The notes under the pieces: generated by a model | Database searches by the model: none | What the model saw: the letters and a program-made list of their open reading frames with translations, nothing else | Told to the model about the DNA's origin: nothing | Position numbers and translations under genes: made by a program | Part shown: positions 18,597 to 27,439 of the stretch, in pieces | Layout of the letters: the number at the start of each line of letters is the position of its first letter | Position numbering within the stretch: position 1 is the stretch's first letter | NCBI GenBank assembly: GCA_046297095.1 | Contig: JBKCNS010000005.1 | Location: 1-64,000, forward strand | Reading direction: 5' to 3' | Origin: JBBATK01 sp046297095 | GTDB taxonomy: Bacteria > Bacteroidota > Ignavibacteria > Kapaibacteriales > NICIL-2 | DNA: 64,000 nucleotides

Positions 18597-21590
18597 ATGA
18601 AGTCATTGTTGAAGACATCTCTGATGAAATTTCTGAAGACATCTCAGAAGACATCTCTGTCGGCATTTTCCACATTTCTCATTCTCTGTGCTATGTCTGT
18701 TACCGATTCGAGCGCTCAATCACAATTCAAGGTTGAAAAGAAGACCTCGAACGGATACACCTACGAGTACGTAGCTAACGATCCTCTGGGCGTTCGCAAG
18801 TACGTATTGGCAAATGGCCTGACTGTGTACACTACGGTTCAAAAAGATGAACCCCGCATTCAAACTCTTGTGTGCGTGCGGGCCGGAAGCAAGAACGATC
18901 CCGCCGATGCAACCGGGTTAGCGCATTACCTGGAGCATATGTTGTTCAAAGGCACCGACAAGTACGGAACCCAGAACTACGCTAAAGAAAAAGTGCTGCT
19001 GGACGAAATCGAGCAGCTCTTCGAAACTTATCGCGGCACGCAGGATGCCGACGCTCGGGCTCGCATATATCATCGCATCGATTCGCTCTCCGGGCTGGCT
19101 GCTACCTATGCCATTCCCGGTGAGTACGACCGCATGGTTCAGCGCTGCGGAGCTCGCGGTACCAATGCTCACACAAGTGTAGAAGAAACGGTATACGAGA
19201 ACAACATTCCGCGTAATCAATTGGAGCGCTGGATACAACTGGAAGCAGAACGATTCCGTAATCCGGTGCTGCGCTTGTTCCACACCGAACTTGAAGCTGT
19301 ATACGAGGAGAAAAACCGCGGCATGGACAACGACGGACGTCGTGTGTTCGAAGAGTTACTTGCGTCGGTGTTTCCTAAGCATCAGTACGGTACACAAACC
19401 ACTATTGGTACAGTAGAGCACTTGAAGAATCCTTCCATGCGGAAGATTCGCGAGTTTTATTCTACCTACTATGTGCCGAATAATATGGCTATTGTGCTCG
19501 CCGGCGATTTCGATCCCGATGCGGCTGTAGACCGCATCAATGCTGCGTTTAAAGCATACGAGCCAAAGCCGGTAAAGCCCTTTGCCGTGGCAAAAGAGGA
19601 TGCCATTACCGCTCCTGTTGTGCGAGAAATTACCGGCCCGTCTGCCGAGAATGTTACCATTGCCTTCCGCTTTCCGGGTGCAGCCCATCCGGATATCAAG
19701 CTGCTCACAATGTGTGATATGCTGCTCTCCAACAATTCCGCAGGTATCATTGATATTCAATTGGCGCAAAAGCAACGAGTGCTCGGCCCGAGTTGCAGCC
19801 CAATGATTATGAAGGATTATTCTCTGCATCGTTTTTCGGGCGCGCCGCGTAAAGGCCAAAAGCCGGAGGAAGTGGCGTCGCTGCTTCTTGAACAAATCGA
19901 AGAATTGAAAAAAGGAAACTTCACGGAATCCACCATGCGGGCTGTGATTAACGATCTGGCTATTGCTCAAATGAAGCAGATGGAGTCGAACACCAATCGC
20001 GCATCGTTGATTTCGCAGACCTACATTCACGGTATGGATTGGGTGGAAACAATATCATTCATCAATGATCTTCGCGCGATTACCAAAGAGCAAATCGTTG
20101 CCTTCGCCAAGAAGAATTACGGAAACAATTATGTGGTGGTGTACAAGCGCACCGGCGAAAATTCCAACACGACCAAAGTGACCAAGCCGCCTATCACGCC
20201 GGTGTCGGTGAACCGCGACGCGCAGTCGGCCTTTGCGGAAAAATTACTCTCCATTCCGGTAGAGAAAATAGCGCCGCGATTTAGCGACTTCAACAACGAC
20301 ATCCGGCGTACCACGCTAGGCAACGGCACCGAAGTGCTATGCGTAAAAAATACCGAGAACAGCTTATACAACCTGAACATTGTGTGGGACTACGGCACCA
20401 AGCACGATCGTCGTTTTGCTACGGCTCTGCAGTATCTGGACTTCATCGGTGCCGGGTCTCGGAGTGCGGAAGATATGCGCAAAGCATTGTACGAACTAGG
20501 TTGCTCCATTCGTGTGTCGGCATCTTCCGATGCCATGACCGTAGAGCTTAGCGGTACCGAAGAGAACCTGGAGCCCGCATTGAAACTGGTGGAGGAGCGT
20601 TTCCGTACTCCCGTTGCGGATACAGCAGCGCTGAAGCTTCTTGTAGACGGTATCTTAAAGCAACGCAGTAACGTGAAGAAGAACAAGACGGTAATTCTTC
20701 AGCAAGCGCTCATGAGTTACGTCACCTATGGTAAACGAAACCCCTTCACGAACATTCTCTCCGAATCTGAATTGCGCGCACTCACAGCCGGCGATCTTCT
20801 GGAGGTAATCAGCTCGCTGCATTCTCTAAAGCACTCGGTGTATTACTATGGCACGCGCTCGCCGGAGCAGCTTCGCGAAATGCTCAATGTGGTTCATGCA
20901 GACTCAAAGCCCGTACGCACATTGGCAGAGCCCGAGCCGTATCAATGGCAGGATCTTTCCACAGGCAAGGTGTTCTTTGTAGACTTCGACATGGTGCAAG
21001 CAGAAGTAATGATGCGAATTAAACTGGACGAAGAGTATTCTGTTCCCACTTCTGCCTTCGCTCGCATGTATAACGAATACAACGGTGGGCTTTCGGGAGT
21101 GGTGTTCCAAACCATACGCGAGTCTAAAGCGTTGGCCTACAGTGTGGAAGCGGGCTTTGCGTCGCCGCGCCGTCAGGGCGATCCGTATGTGTACAGCGCA
21201 TACATCGGAACACAAGCGGATAAATTGCCCGAGGCATTGGTGGCTATGCACGACGTGCTCAAAGACATTCCGAAGAACGAAGCATCGTTTGCTAATGCAA
21301 AGCAGAGCATCATGGAGAAAATCGAAGCGGAGCGCTTTACGCGATTCTCACTCTTGCAACAGTACGACAATCTTCGCCGCCTTGGTATTACTCGCGACGT
21401 GCGCGAACAGATCTACGCAGCCATACCGACGATGACGCTGGCCGACGTACAGCGCATACGAGACGAAAAAGTGGGCGCAAAGAAATTTGCATTGCTGGTG
21501 GTCGGATCCAAAAACAAGCTCGACATGAAAGCACTTTCCAATTATGGTCCGGTGCAGGAGCTCACAACCACCGAGATTTTCGGCTACTAA
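18597..21590 (+). CDS. Exported M16 zinc metalloprotease, two-unit (pitrilysin/PqqL-like)
   Basis: A 997-residue periplasmic or surface protease. A signal sequence (about 1-42) precedes the first M16 unit, which carries the inverted zinc motif HYLEH (His110, Glu113, His114) and the downstream VYEEKNRG glutamate. The second unit (about 560 onward, starting NGTEVLCVKNTENS) has the fold but no HxxEH: ALQYLDF stands in its place, as usual for the inactive half that closes the clamp. The ATG at 18597 follows a GAGG sequence; earlier in-frame starts would overlap the divergent aminotransferase gene. The signal sequence itself is built of four 12-nt repeats. The CoA-transferase gene follows after 15 bases. 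Confidence 0.93.
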   Translation: MKSLLKTSLMKFLKTSQKTSLSAFSTFLILCAMSVTDSSAQSQFKVEKKTSNGYTYEYVANDPLGVRKYVLANGLTVYTTVQKDEPRIQTLVCVRAGSKNDPADATGLAHYLEHMLFKGTDKYGTQNYAKEKVLLDEIEQLFETYRGTQDADARARIYHRIDSLSGLAATYAIPGEYDRMVQRCGARGTNAHTSVEETVYENNIPRNQLERWIQLEAERFRNPVLRLFHTELEAVYEEKNRGMDNDGRRVFEELLASVFPKHQYGTQTTIGTVEHLKNPSMRKIREFYSTYYVPNNMAIVLAGDFDPDAAVDRINAAFKAYEPKPVKPFAVAKEDAITAPVVREITGPSAENVTIAFRFPGAAHPDIKLLTMCDMLLSNNSAGIIDIQLAQKQRVLGPSCSPMIMKDYSLHRFSGAPRKGQKPEEVASLLLEQIEELKKGNFTESTMRAVINDLAIAQMKQMESNTNRASLISQTYIHGMDWVETISFINDLRAITKEQIVAFAKKNYGNNYVVVYKRTGENSNTTKVTKPPITPVSVNRDAQSAFAEKLLSIPVEKIAPRFSDFNNDIRRTTLGNGTEVLCVKNTENSLYNLNIVWDYGTKHDRRFATALQYLDFIGAGSRSAEDMRKALYELGCSIRVSASSDAMTVELSGTEENLEPALKLVEERFRTPVADTAALKLLVDGILKQRSNVKKNKTVILQQALMSYVTYGKRNPFTNILSESELRALTAGDLLEVISSLHSLKHSVYYYGTRSPEQLREMLNVVHADSKPVRTLAEPEPYQWQDLSTGKVFFVDFDMVQAEVMMRIKLDEEYSVPTSAFARMYNEYNGGLSGVVFQTIRESKALAYSVEAGFASPRRQGDPYVYSAYIGTQADKLPEALVAMHDVLKDIPKNEASFANAKQSIMEKIEAERFTRFSLLQQYDNLRRLGITRDVREQIYAAIPTMTLADVQRIRDEKVGAKKFALLVVGSKNKLDMKALSNYGPVQELTTTEIFGY
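18611..18658. repeat. 12-nt tandem repeat inside the M16 signal peptide
   Basis: Four units of 12 nt: GAAGACATCTCT, a diverged unit, then two near-exact copies. They give a four-residue repeat in the signal region (KTSL, MKFL, KTSQ, KTSL). The period is a multiple of three, so the frame is kept. Confidence 0.9.
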
Positions 21591-21605
21591 CGAATCGCTA
21601 TTCCC

Positions 21606-22892
21606 ATGAACACCTTGAACACCATGAACATAGTCTCGGCCGGTGACGCGGTTCGGTGTATAGAATCGGGTCATCGGGTATATATTCATTCTGTTGCGGC
21701 TGCGCCGCAAGATCTTATCGAAGCGATGACTCTTCGAGCCGATGAGCTGAAGAACGTAGACATCGTGCATTTGCACACAGAAGGCCGGGCGCCGTATGCA
21801 CGTGCCGAGTTTGCCGACAGCTTCAACGTTCATGTGTTGTTTACCGGGCCGAACATGCGCGACGCGGTGAGCTCCGGCCGGGCCGATTACATCCCGGTGT
21901 TTCTCTCTGAGGTGCCACTGCTGTTTCGTCGCGGCGTGCTCCCTATCGATGTGGCGCTGGTACAGGTGACGCCTCCGGACGCGCATGGATACTGCTCTCT
22001 GGGCGTTTCTGTGGATGCCACTATTGCGGCAGTTCAAACCGCGCGATTTGTGGTGGCGCAGATCAATCCCAATATGCCCAGGTCTTTAGGCGATGGGAAT
22101 ATTCATGTGTCGCGATTTCATGCGGTGTGTGAATCTGCAACGCCGATCATCACAGCATCGTATGCACAGCCCTCGGAGGTAGAAGTTCAGGTGGGGCGCA
22201 ATGTGGCCGCGCTGGTCCAAGATGGTGCCACCTTGCAGCTTGGAATAGGCAGTATTCCTAATGCCGTGCTTGCGGAGTTGATGCATCACAAGAATCTGGG
22301 AATTCACTCGGAGATGTTCTCCGATGGCGTACTCGATCTGGTGGAGCGCGGCGTTATTACCAATAGTCTGAAAAAGAAACATCCCTTCAAAACCGTCGCG
22401 GGATTTGTGATGGGATCGCGCCGCTTGTATGATTACATCCACGACAATCCCGGCGTGCTTCTTCTGGACATCGCCTACGTGAACAATCCACGGGTGATAG
22501 AACAGAACCCGCGAGTCACAGCCATCAACAGTGCTATCGAGGTGGATATTACCGGTCAGGTATGTGCCGATTCTATCGGCTCCCGTATTTACTCCGGAGT
22601 GGGCGGGCAAATGGATTTTATGAGAGCTGCTGCACTGTGTGACGATGGCAAGCCAATCATTGCGTTGCCCTCGGTTACATCGCGAGGTGAGTCCAGAATT
22701 GTTTGCCACTTAAAGCCCGGCGCCGGTGTGGTCACAACGCGCGCGCATGTGCATTGGGTGGTAACCGAGTATGGAGCGGTAAATCTTTATGGAAAAAATC
22801 TTCGTGAGCGCGCGCATCTGCTCATGAGTATAGCGCATCCTGATCACCGCGAGGAATTAGAGCGGCAGGTGCACGATACCTTCCATTATTGA
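21606..22892 (+). CDS. Acetyl-CoA hydrolase/CoA-transferase family protein
   Basis: A 428-residue family I CoA-transferase related to 4-hydroxybutyrate CoA-transferase and acetyl-CoA hydrolase. It shows VQVTPPDAHGYCSLGVSVD, the LGIGSIPNAV loop, HSEMFSDGVLDLVERG with the catalytic glutamate in HSEMF, SGVGGQMDF, and a C-terminal VVTEYGAVNLYGK. The enzyme moves CoA between acyl groups, for example acetate and a C4 acid; the true substrate is not set by the sequence. It follows the M16 gene by 15 bases on the same strand. Its end overlaps the convergent membrane-protein gene by seven bases. Confidence 0.92.
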   Translation: MNTLNTMNIVSAGDAVRCIESGHRVYIHSVAAAPQDLIEAMTLRADELKNVDIVHLHTEGRAPYARAEFADSFNVHVLFTGPNMRDAVSSGRADYIPVFLSEVPLLFRRGVLPIDVALVQVTPPDAHGYCSLGVSVDATIAAVQTARFVVAQINPNMPRSLGDGNIHVSRFHAVCESATPIITASYAQPSEVEVQVGRNVAALVQDGATLQLGIGSIPNAVLAELMHHKNLGIHSEMFSDGVLDLVERGVITNSLKKKHPFKTVAGFVMGSRRLYDYIHDNPGVLLLDIAYVNNPRVIEQNPRVTAINSAIEVDITGQVCADSIGSRIYSGVGGQMDFMRAAALCDDGKPIIALPSVTSRGESRIVCHLKPGAGVVTTRAHVHWVVTEYGAVNLYGKNLRERAHLLMSIAHPDHREELERQVHDTFHY

Positions 22893-23470
22893 GGTATAGC
22901 CATTGGTACGTACGAATCCTTGGGCGATACTTTTATGTGCCCAAGTTTTTCAAGCACCTCTATCACTTCTTTTTCCTTTCGCGTGCCAAGAAGCAAGGCC
23001 GCGCCCGATGTTCGTACTATTTGAATTCCGGAAGTTCCCCAAATGCTCAAGGCATTTCCTCGCCTCCAAAATCCGGTGCGATAGCCCCATCCGCCGTACT
23101 CCGCAATTGGGCGATAGGTGCGTACACACAGAGTGCGCATCTCGTGAAAAGCAATGAAGGTGAAGTTCCGCTGAATGGGCGAGAACCTATAACGTATTCC
23201 TTCCTCCGTGATCTCCGTTTGCAGGCGCGTTGCCGAAAAAAACGATCCCAAACCTATCAGCATCAGGCATAGCATGATGAGCACGCCGGTGGGTGCCGGT
23301 TTGTCGCCGAATGGAGCATGATAGAACTCTTGCTGTACCACTCCGTACGCGAACAGCAGAGCGAAGGAGAAAAAAACAAGGCGAACGAGAACAGGGCTAA
23401 AGGTCTGCGATTCGCTGAAGAGCGGAGTAGGCGCGGAGCTCATACGTGAAGAACATTGGTGAGTAGGCAT
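22886..23470 (-). CDS. Small membrane protein with two N-terminal helices
   Basis: A 194-residue protein, no confident family. Two hydrophobic helices (about residues 28-45 and 60-80) are joined by a short loop; the rest is a soluble, beta-rich domain with ITEEGIRYRFSPIQRNF, YGGWGYRTGFWRRGNALSIWG and TRKEKEVIEVLEKLG. It resembles short PH-like domain membrane proteins in which a GWG(Y)R turn is typical. Start is uncertain: ATG 23470 follows the T-tract of the upstream terminator directly, ATG 23443 is the alternative; an open frame to 23512 lies inside the terminator and is rejected. The 3' end overlaps the CoA-transferase gene by seven bases. Confidence 0.7.
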   Translation of the reverse strand: MPTHQCSSRMSSAPTPLFSESQTFSPVLVRLVFFSFALLFAYGVVQQEFYHAPFGDKPAPTGVLIMLCLMLIGLGSFFSATRLQTEITEEGIRYRFSPIQRNFTFIAFHEMRTLCVRTYRPIAEYGGWGYRTGFWRRGNALSIWGTSGIQIVRTSGAALLLGTRKEKEVIEVLEKLGHIKVSPKDSYVPMAIPQ

Positions 23471-23473
23471 CTC

Positions 23474-23511
23474 AAAAAAAAATGAGGAGACAAGCGCGGC
23501 CTGTCTCCTCA
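23474..23511 (-). terminator. Rho-independent terminator of the two-domain lipoprotein gene
   Basis: TGAGGAGACA (23483-23492) and TGTCTCCTCA (23502-23511) form a perfect 10-bp stem with a nine-base loop; read on the minus strand it is followed by nine T (23474-23482). It lies 27 bases past the stop of the lipoprotein gene and immediately before the next minus-strand gene. Confidence 0.95.
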
Positions 23512-23537
23512 CAAACTACAGCTGCACCGCTACCTTC

Positions 23538-24554
23538 CTATTTGAACTGGAAGGTAGAAATACACTTCTTGAAGATGGGCAAATACACTGCTTCTTCTGT
23601 TTTGTTCCATGTTACAAACACGCGATAGAGCTTGCCGTCTTTCACGCACAAGTAGGCATAGCGACCAATTCCGGGAGCCGGGCTATAGCTGAACATATAT
23701 GCCTTTACCGAGCCCAAAGTGGTTGAGCTTTGCGAAGCACCGGCAAACTGCGCTTTGTTCTCTGCAGCAATCTTGTCCAGGTTGGTTTGCTTTGATGCAT
23801 CAAGAATGTCCACGCGAATGGTACAGTCTAAACGGCTTCCTAAGTACTCGCTGCCGCCAATTGCACCAGCTGCCTTCACACCCTTAGCACGGAAGTTGTC
23901 GGGAATGCTGATACTGTATCCGGAGCCCGGAGCCGTGATAAAGTTCGACGACGGTGGCTCGGGAGCAGCTTGCACGGTATCGGGCTTCGTGTCCGGAAGC
24001 TTTGCAGGGCCGGCACATACGAAGGTAGAAAGTATCTCGTCGATTTGCGGCTTGTACGCATCGTAGGTGCTTCCGAATGCAGCAATCTCCAAGGTGGTAA
24101 GAACGGTGTCTTTGAGTGAATACAACTTGATGCCCTTCAGCTTGCCGTCTTCCGCATCGGCAGAGTAGCTCAGCTTTATTGCAGGCGCGCCGCCCAGAGT
24201 AGTGTTCTCCTGAGGGGCATAGGCGGAGTTATCGAAAATCTTGTCTTCGTTGATGTACTGATCCAGCGGCTGGTCTTTAAGATGAATCACGTGCACATCG
24301 ATCTTCGCGCCCGAAGGGCCTTCGCGAAACTCTACAAAGCGGGATTCCACTTCTGCACTCGACAACGCCACGAAGCGCTCGCCCGGTGTTTTCTTTATGG
24401 TCCAATTCTTTGGATACCGAAGCGAGAACGATGTAGTAGCATCGGTATACGTCTCCAAGCCGTCAATCTTCACCGGCTCTGCTTTTTTCTCTTCGCAACC
24501 CGTGCTGATTACCAAGGCGGCACAACACAGGAGCAATACTGAACGCAAGAACAT
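23538..24554 (-). CDS. Two-domain lipoprotein
   Basis: A 338-residue exported protein. The N-terminus MFLRSVLLLCCAALVISTGC is a lipoprotein signal with the modified cysteine near residue 20. Two related domains follow: FSLRYPKNWTI ... QIDEILSTFVC (about 40-190) and YSISIPDNF ... PIFKKCISTFQFK (about 210-338). Each opens with a sequence like the PsbP/DUF1795 beta-alpha fold and ends with the same helix-strand pattern, joined by a Pro-rich linker. No function is assigned. ATG 24554 is chosen for the GGAG ribosome-binding site eight bases upstream. It is monocistronic, with a strong terminator. Confidence 0.8.
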   Translation of the reverse strand: MFLRSVLLLCCAALVISTGCEEKKAEPVKIDGLETYTDATTSFSLRYPKNWTIKKTPGERFVALSSAEVESRFVEFREGPSGAKIDVHVIHLKDQPLDQYINEDKIFDNSAYAPQENTTLGGAPAIKLSYSADAEDGKLKGIKLYSLKDTVLTTLEIAAFGSTYDAYKPQIDEILSTFVCAGPAKLPDTKPDTVQAAPEPPSSNFITAPGSGYSISIPDNFRAKGVKAAGAIGGSEYLGSRLDCTIRVDILDASKQTNLDKIAAENKAQFAGASQSSTTLGSVKAYMFSYSPAPGIGRYAYLCVKDGKLYRVFVTWNKTEEAVYLPIFKKCISTFQFK

Positions 24555-24900
24555 AACAACTCCAAAAAAACGATTGATACAATTCACACTCAAGCTGCAT
24601 GAAGTTCAGACCGGCAATGCTGTTGTGCACAAAGCCGGAAGTAGCATTGGCCGCGAACACTTGTTGATACCGATTCGATTTTTCACGCCGCGAAAACTAC
24701 CAAAAAAGCAAGGAACCTTATCCATAAAAATCGGCAACATCAAGCCTATGCCGATAGAGGTTGAATGGCCGCACACGCGGTTGCGGTACGCTTCAAAGAG
24801 CTGTGCCGGTGAGTAAGTTTAGCCGGTACTTTTTGCACGGGACTCTCTCTGCCTTGCCTATCTTGCAAGTCACCAATCTTCCGCATACTACCGCATCTCT
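24555..24900. other. Divergent intergenic region, 346 bp
   Basis: Holds the start regions of the lipoprotein gene (left) and the RsmB-like gene (right). A CTATCTTGCAAG sequence near 24859-24871 resembles a weak Bacteroidetes -7 element for the rightward gene. No RNA gene or repeat is recognised. Confidence 0.5.
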
Positions 24901-26208
24901 ATGAATATTACCGAGCACCTGTGCCGCGAACTTTCTCAAGCCACTCTGGAAGTGGTTTCGCAGGGACGTTTTGCCAACAGTGTGGTGCAGAAGAAGTTCA
25001 AGGCCAACGCCCATTGGGATTCGGAAGAGAAGTCGTTCTTTGCGGAGTCGTTGTATTTCATTGTGCGTAATGCGCGGCGTTTGTGCGTGGCACTATCGAT
25101 AAGCGCCTGCGATACTGCATCCGAAGCGTTGAAGCTTGTGCATGCAACTCTCGTGCTGCACTCGCTATATGTGCCGCGTGGCATTCTTTCTGCGCATCGC
25201 CTGGAAGCCGCATTGGTGCACAAGCGTTGGGCAGATGCCGGTACCACCAGAGCTGTGGCCTATTCCTATCCGGACTGGCTGGATGAGTTGGGCGCCCGGC
25301 AATTCGGCGCGTCGTGGGACTCCATGGTTCATGCCTTGCATGCAGAGCCCAAAGTGGTGCTTAGGGCAAACTCTTTGAAAGTGACCAGAGAAGAGTTAGA
25401 GAGAAAGCTTCGTGCGCGCGAGATATCCTGCTCGTCGTCGGCACTCAGCCCTACGGCTACAGTGCTGGAGAATCACTACAATGTGTTTACACTGCCGGAA
25501 TTTCGCGATGGTTTATTCGAAGTTCAGGATGCCGGCTCGCAGTGTATTGCTCCGTTCTTGATGGCGGAACCGGGCATGAGGGTAATAGATGCCTGCGCCG
25601 GCAGCGGCGGCAAGTCTCTGCACTTAGCCGCGCTCATGAACAACAAGGGGCGCTTGATTGCTATGGACACGGAAGAGTGGAAGCTGACGGCTCTGGCGCA
25701 GCGGGCTCGAAGGGCGGGCGTGAGTATTATCGAAACACGGACCATCACCTCTACCAAAGTGGTGAAGCGTCAGCATGGTAGCGCCGATCGCGTACTGCTC
25801 GATGTGCCCTGTTCCGGTTTGGGAGTGCTGCGCAGAAATCCGGATACCAAGTGGCATATCACGGCGGCGGATATTGATCGCTTTGTTACTATTCAACGGG
25901 ATATTCTGCGTCAATATGCGCCCATGACTGCGCCGGGCGGAGCCTTGGTGTATGCTACCTGCAGTATACTTCCGGCCGAGAGCGAAGATCAAGTGCGGTG
26001 GTTCCTGGCACAATCGCCGGAATGGACACTGGAAGATGAGCGCCGAGTGGAGCCGGGCAAACATGACGCCGATGGTTTTTACATGGCTCGCCTTCGGCGA
26101 GCAAAGGCAGATAAAGAAGTTAAAGTAGTTAAAGCAGACAAAGCAGGTAAAGTAGCCAACGCAGATGCTGCCGTTGACACACAGCAAAACGTTGAAATCG
26201 AAGAATAG
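24901..26208 (+). CDS. RsmB/NOP2-family RNA cytosine-C5 methyltransferase
   Basis: A 435-residue SAM-dependent enzyme that methylates cytosine-5 in rRNA or tRNA. The N-terminal helical part (1-140) is NusB-like in character. The Rossmann core has MRVIDACAGSGGKSLHLAA (SAM loop), AMDTEEWKL, then DVPCSGLGVLRRNPD with the release cysteine and YATCSILPAESEDQV with the nucleophilic TCS cysteine. The last 35 residues (KADKEVKVVKADKAGKVAN...) are a Lys-rich tail encoded by a 9-nt tandem repeat and are probably not part of the enzyme. Target RNA unknown. selD follows 13 bases later. Confidence 0.92.
   Translation: MNITEHLCRELSQATLEVVSQGRFANSVVQKKFKANAHWDSEEKSFFAESLYFIVRNARRLCVALSISACDTASEALKLVHATLVLHSLYVPRGILSAHRLEAALVHKRWADAGTTRAVAYSYPDWLDELGARQFGASWDSMVHALHAEPKVVLRANSLKVTREELERKLRAREISCSSSALSPTATVLENHYNVFTLPEFRDGLFEVQDAGSQCIAPFLMAEPGMRVIDACAGSGGKSLHLAALMNNKGRLIAMDTEEWKLTALAQRARRAGVSIIETRTITSTKVVKRQHGSADRVLLDVPCSGLGVLRRNPDTKWHITAADIDRFVTIQRDILRQYAPMTAPGGALVYATCSILPAESEDQVRWFLAQSPEWTLEDERRVEPGKHDADGFYMARLRRAKADKEVKVVKADKAGKVANADAAVDTQQNVEIEE
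26103..26160. repeat. 9-nt tandem repeat encoding the methyltransferase tail
   Basis: Six units of nine bases, each starting AAAG (AAAGCAGAT, AAAGAAGTT, AAAGTAGTT, AAAGCAGAC, AAAGCAGGT, AAAGTAGCC). They give three-residue repeats starting with Lys just before the stop codon. Confidence 0.92.
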
Positions 26209-26221
26209 CACGGATGGTATA

Positions 26222-27331
26222 ATGATCAACGAGATTCCAAACAACGCCGAGAATGCCGAGCATTCTTCTATACGTCTAACGCAATACAGTCACGGTGCGG
26301 GCTGCGGCTGCAAGCTGTCTCCTGCAGTGCTCGATCGTATTCTGCACACGAATGAAGCCGGAGCCGAATACCCGCGCTTGATTGTGGGGAACTCTACGCG
26401 CGATGATGCTGCCGTGTACGATTTGGGTGACGGTCGCGGACTCATTAGCACCACGGATTTTTTCATGCCCATTGTGGATGACCCCTACGACTTCGGCCGC
26501 ATTGCCTCGGCCAATGCCATCAGCGATGTGTACGCAATGGGTGGAACTCCCGTGATGGCCATTGCTATTCTTGGATGGACCGTTGATAAACTGGCGCCGG
26601 AGATTGCATCGCAGGTGATTCGCGGAAGCCGCGCTGTGTGTGCCGAAGCGGGCATACCATTGGCAGGAGGTCATAGCATTGACTCGCCGGAACCCATTTT
26701 TGGTTTGGCGGTGAACGGGCTGGTGGATCTTTCTCGACTGAAGCAAAACTCCACAGCCACAGAGGGTTCTCGGCTGTACCTTACCAAAGGGCTGGGTGTG
26801 GGAATTCTTACCACCGCAGAAAAAAATGGTACGCTGAAGCCCGAGCATTATGGAGTAGCTACTGCTTCTATGACTCGCATCAACAGTATCGGTGCTGCCT
26901 TAGCTCAAATAGACGGCGTTACGGCCATGACGGATGTAACGGGCTTCGGGTTGCTTGGCCACTTGCTGGAAATGTGTACCGGTAGCGGCGTGAGCGCAGA
27001 GATTTCCTTCGAGTCGTTGCCGCGTATCGCCCAATTGGACGATTACATTTCGGCTCGATGCACGCCGGGCGGAACAAAAAGAAATTGGTTGAGTTACGGC
27101 TCGGGGTTGAATATGTCGCAGACCTTGAGTTTGGCTGAGCAATTCGATGAGCATTACTCAACCCTGGCACTGCTCTGCGATCCGCAAACCAGTGGCGGCT
27201 TGCTTGTGGCGGTACAAGAGGAATCCGCTGCTGCTGTAGAAGAATGCTTGCACGCCCACGGACTAGGTGCCTTTGCGCAGCCGGTAGGGCGCATTATTCG
27301 CAAAGATCACGCGCCGGTGCGTGTGCTCTAG
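26222..27331 (+). CDS. selD: Selenophosphate synthase (selenide, water dikinase)
   Basis: Makes selenophosphate from selenide and ATP, the selenium donor for selenocysteine and selenouridine. The 369-residue protein has the active-site stretch YSHGAGCGCKLSP (Cys and Lys of the family), DDAAVYDLGDG, STTDFFMPIVDDPYDFGRIAS, GGHSID, and TDVTGFGLLGHLLEM. The first active-site residue is an ordinary Cys codon, not Sec. ATG 26222 is preferred to an earlier in-frame ATG inside rsmB. No selA, selB, tRNA-Sec or mnmH lies in the window, so what selenium is used for is open. Confidence 0.96.
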   Translation: MINEIPNNAENAEHSSIRLTQYSHGAGCGCKLSPAVLDRILHTNEAGAEYPRLIVGNSTRDDAAVYDLGDGRGLISTTDFFMPIVDDPYDFGRIASANAISDVYAMGGTPVMAIAILGWTVDKLAPEIASQVIRGSRAVCAEAGIPLAGGHSIDSPEPIFGLAVNGLVDLSRLKQNSTATEGSRLYLTKGLGVGILTTAEKNGTLKPEHYGVATASMTRINSIGAALAQIDGVTAMTDVTGFGLLGHLLEMCTGSGVSAEISFESLPRIAQLDDYISARCTPGGTKRNWLSYGSGLNMSQTLSLAEQFDEHYSTLALLCDPQTSGGLLVAVQEESAAAVEECLHAHGLGAFAQPVGRIIRKDHAPVRVL

Positions 27332-27384
27332 ATGGCGGGAAAAATCTCTGCGTGAGGCAGTCCTCGTATTCGCGGCTACCTCGC

Positions 27385-27392
27385 TATTTTTG
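27385..27392 (+). promoter_or_regulatory. Candidate Bacteroidetes-type -7 element for pntAA
   Basis: TATTTTTG matches TAnnTTTG exactly, 47 bases before the pntAA start. No TTTG is found at the expected -33 position, so this is a half-supported promoter. Confidence 0.35.
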
Positions 27393-27439
27393 TGCCTTGC
27401 GAACGATAATTTTCGACACCAGAATCTCTCGGAGTACCA

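Noticed and set aside
26222..26400. Selenocysteine in SelD
   Set aside because: The active-site residue is encoded by TGC (Cys); there is no in-frame TGA.
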